NCBI GenBank assembly: GCA_947259475.1
Contig: CAMYLW010000200.1
Location: 1-6,882 of the forward strand
DNA length: 6,882 nt
From: Thermodesulfobacteriota bacterium
Lineage (GTDB): Bacteria; Desulfobacterota; Syntrophobacteria; BM002
Reading direction: 5' to 3'
Numbering within the stretch: position 1 is the first letter of the stretch; each line of letters starts with the position of its first letter. This document shows, piece after piece, positions 5,886-6,882 of the stretch. Position numbers and translations under genes: made by a program. The notes below the pieces were generated by a model. That model saw nothing but the letters and a program-made list of their open reading frames with translations, was not told the origin of the DNA and made no database searches.

Positions 5886-5897
5886 CTGCTTAAGCAG
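5886..5897. promoter_or_regulatory. Perfect 12-bp palindrome next to the cytochrome -35, candidate operator
   Basis: CTGCTTAAGCAG reads the same on both strands. Its centre lies about 54 bases upstream of the predicted start of transcription, 12 bases from the -35. This would suit an activator, but no regulator is identified. Confidence 0.35.
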
Positions 5898-5986
5898 AAA
5901 TTCATTAAAGATTCAGATCTCGTTTACAAGCGGTCTTGAACTCTTTAGGCGGTGGTTACCTGTAAGGGAGGCTATGGACAATGGAG

Positions 5987-6064
5987 AAGTGTAGATAAGA
6001 CGAGTAATGTGTAATTTCCCAGTAGTTCGGTCAGGCTTCATATTGCATCCCTTAATTTACACTT
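5987..6064. repeat. Facing pair of dispersed repeat heads
   Basis: AAGTGTAGATAAG (from 5987) starts a diverged plus-strand head that ends at TAATGTGTAAT around 6014. At 6042-6064 the same head is present in the minus orientation (read AAGTGTAAATTAAG, ending GATGCAAT), matching the inverted copy at 2214-2236 closely. The two face each other about 78 bases end to end, like the tips of a very small inverted-repeat element. The plus-strand member is the weaker match. Confidence 0.5.
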
Positions 6065-6115
6065 GGCTGGAATTTAATCTGACACAATATATGGTTTTTA
6101 TTTACGTGAAGAAAG

Positions 6116-6156
6116 AAAAACCCGCACTGACCATTCCAGTAAACTATGTCCAATGC
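6116..6156 (-). terminator. Terminator-like hairpin after the small Cys-containing gene
   Basis: On the minus strand GCATTG (6156-6151) pairs with CAGTGC (6129-6124), with one G-T wobble, and is followed by GGG, five T (6120-6116) and CTTTC. It lies about 35 bases after the stop codon of the 6190-6396 gene. The stem is short for its 21-base loop, so strength is uncertain. Its sequence resembles the hairpin at 6570-6611. Confidence 0.5.
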
Positions 6157-6189
6157 CAACTTGAACTGTGGTGCTGTGTTGCTTGTAGA

Positions 6190-6396
6190 TTATTTTCCAA
6201 TAACGGTTTTATCACCATACAAATTTTGTTTGCGTTTTAGCCAATAATTATAATGCCATGTACTGTCGTCATAGCACATGTCAACTTCATTCTCTTCTTT
6301 GAAACACATTTCATCAAATGTTCCTTCTCTACCACTACAATTAACAGCAGTAACCAATAACAATACAGCAATTAAAGTTATCAATAGTTTTTTCAT
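6190..6396 (-). CDS. Small secreted or lipoprotein-like hypothetical protein
   Basis: This 68-residue protein is of no recognised family. A hydrophobic signal (MKKLLITLIAVLLLVTAVNC) leads to Cys20 where a lipoprotein would be modified, but the preceding A-V-N does not fit the usual lipobox, because Asn at -1 is atypical. Cleavage by signal peptidase I or simple membrane anchoring is possible. The mature part is acidic then basic, with Cys31 and Cys41 in similar settings (EMCF and DMCY) and an aromatic run WHYNYW (47-52). GGGAG sits seven bases before the ATG, supporting a real gene. Base composition is about 30% GC, much lower than the other genes, which suggests relaxed selection or transfer. 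A terminator-like hairpin follows the gene at 6116-6156. Function is unknown. Confidence 0.6.
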   Translation of the reverse strand: MKKLLITLIAVLLLVTAVNCSGREGTFDEMCFKEENEVDMCYDDSTWHYNYWLKRKQNLYGDKTVIGK

Positions 6397-6569
6397 TTTA
6401 CACTCCCAGATAAGCTACGTAACCATTTCTTAGGTAAGCCTTTCTATCCATTGCATTTGATAAATTTCATCAAACAGGTGGAGTCCAAGCTGGATTTGCG
6501 GACGTTCACTGGTGCAGGAAAATCAGGCCGCTTCCAGATTATAAAAGTCAGCGGGAAAATAGCAAGAAT

Positions 6570-6611
6570 AAAAAGCCCCCACTGACCAAAACAGTTGAGG
6601 CCAATGGGGGC
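6570..6611 (-). terminator. Terminator-like hairpin with no visible upstream gene
   Basis: On the minus strand GCCCCCA (6611-6605) pairs with TGGGGGC (6581-6575), a strong 7-bp GC stem extended by two more pairs past one mismatch, followed by five T (6574-6570) and ATTC. Minus-strand transcripts would enter from the right, where no gene is seen, so it may end an out-of-window gene or a small RNA. It would also insulate the small gene at 6190-6396 from upstream transcription. Confidence 0.7.
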
Positions 6612-6631
6612 CACCCTAAAAGAGGTTAGGA
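6611..6631. other. Hairpin directly beside the orphan terminator
   Basis: AGAGGT (6611-6616) and ACCTCT (6626-6631) form a 6-bp stem with a 9-base loop. It directly abuts the 6570-6611 hairpin. Two consecutive stems ending in a T-run would suit the 3' end of a small RNA or an attenuator read on the minus strand, but no promoter was identified. Confidence 0.4.
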
Positions 6632-6689
6632 GAACACCTCTATTGATATTGATATGATCCTAGATATCGTGGGCATTTCTGAAATGCAA

Positions 6690-6712
6690 AAGTGTGGATT
6701 AAAGTATGTAAC
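6690..6712 (+). repeat. Dispersed repeat head, copy D
   Basis: This starts AAGTGTGGATTAAAG and ends TATGTAAC, differing from the copy A head at only two of 23 positions. The GCAAAAGTGT context is also shared with copy A. The following sequence (TTTCAGGAGAATGGCAGG) no longer forms the family hairpin, so this is a partial copy. Confidence 0.75.
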
Positions 6713-6830
6713 TCACAATTTCAGGAGAATGGCAGGGGAGTTTATCTGTTAACGACTCAACTAGGTCACCAGAATTCTGTAAAAAGAAAGATAGAATAAG
6801 TTAGACCAACGAATAACGCATCATCTTAAG

Positions 6831-6859
6831 GAGCGCACCGCTCTCACATAACGGCGCTC
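6831..6859. other. Alternative hairpins near the window end
   Basis: GAGCG (6831-6835) can pair with CGCTC at 6839-6843 (3-base loop) or with CGCTC at 6855-6859, the second also allowing CCG/CGG pairing inside. No T-run follows, so it is not a plain terminator. The window stops 23 bases later and the role is unknown. Confidence 0.35.
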
Positions 6860-6882
6860 TCCGGCGTAGGCATGATAGAAGG

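Larger units (their letters stand above)
5769..6189. other. Intergenic region upstream of the cytochrome gene
   Basis: These 421 bases hold the cytochrome leader, with GTTCT-CA-AGAAC at 5814-5825, its promoter (5844-5873), a 12-bp palindrome (5886-5897), a facing pair of repeat heads (5987-6064), and a hairpin with an A-tract (6116-6156) that would end the small minus-strand gene to the right. A frame open on the plus strand at 6007-6240 crosses the repeat and the terminator, has no ribosome-binding site, and is rejected. Confidence 0.65.
6397..6882. other. Gene-free right end with hairpins and a repeat head
   Basis: No gene can be supported in these 486 bases. Items seen are TTTGAT-N7-ATCAAA at 6456-6474, upstream of the small gene; a GTCCAAGCTGGATTT stretch (about 6482-6496) faintly like the hairpin of the dispersed repeat; a terminator-like hairpin (6570-6611) with a second hairpin beside it; a repeat head (6690-6712); and alternative hairpins near 6831-6859. 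Confidence 0.55.

Noticed and set aside
6456..6474. TTTGAT/ATCAAA inverted repeat as an FNR box
   Set aside because: FNR-type sites have a 4-base spacer between TTGAT and ATCAA; here the spacer is 7, so only an unspecified inverted repeat can be claimed.
6640..6690. Sixteen-codon minus-strand leader peptide before the orphan terminator
   Set aside because: It has no ribosome-binding site and no run of regulatory codons.

Overview
The window looks like chromosomal DNA from a Gram-negative, probably anaerobic, respiring bacterium. Four of the five genes encode exported or envelope proteins: a YdjY-domain protein, a TlpA-like thioredoxin, a very large membrane-anchored multiheme cytochrome c and a small Cys-containing envelope protein. 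Promoters are of the sigma70 type. The mix of periplasmic redox proteins and repeat-rich intergenic DNA is most like Desulfobacterota (old Deltaproteobacteria) or a neighbouring phylum. That is an inference from gene content; no marker gene is present.

Layout. Bases 1-900 form an accessory-looking island: a two-transmembrane SLATT-domain protein (230-727), a family known as effectors in nucleotide-linked conflict systems, lies between two ~60-bp direct repeats (1-60 and 811-870) in purine-rich degenerate DNA. Bases 901-1409 are non-coding and end in a good promoter with an 8-bp inverted repeat just upstream. The YdjY-domain gene (1410-2057) and the TlpA-like gene (2379-2933) follow on the plus strand. 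They face a 2.5-kb minus-strand cytochrome gene (5768-3237) with 11 canonical CXXCH haem sites plus one CX5CH, its own near-consensus promoter, and a strong terminator at 3164-3196. A small AT-rich gene (6396-6190, minus) has a terminator-like hairpin after it. The last 490 bases hold no recognisable gene but contain a second, related terminator and other hairpins.

How the genes may work together. The YdjY-domain protein, the thioredoxin-fold protein and the cytochrome all act outside the cytoplasmic membrane and could serve electron transfer or cytochrome maturation, with the CPGC thioredoxin handling thiols. Adjacency is the only evidence for this. SLATT is probably unrelated and acquired.

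The most unusual feature is a dispersed intergenic repeat family. Three fuller copies (1108-1177, 2289-2364, 2994-3081) share a 23-bp AT-rich head and a following hairpin whose arms change together between copies while the loop stays GGACCAG-like. Two of these copies bracket the TlpA-like gene. Further head copies, some inverted, lie at 2214-2236, 5987-6064 and 6690-6712. No CRISPR array, tRNA, rRNA or transposase gene was seen.
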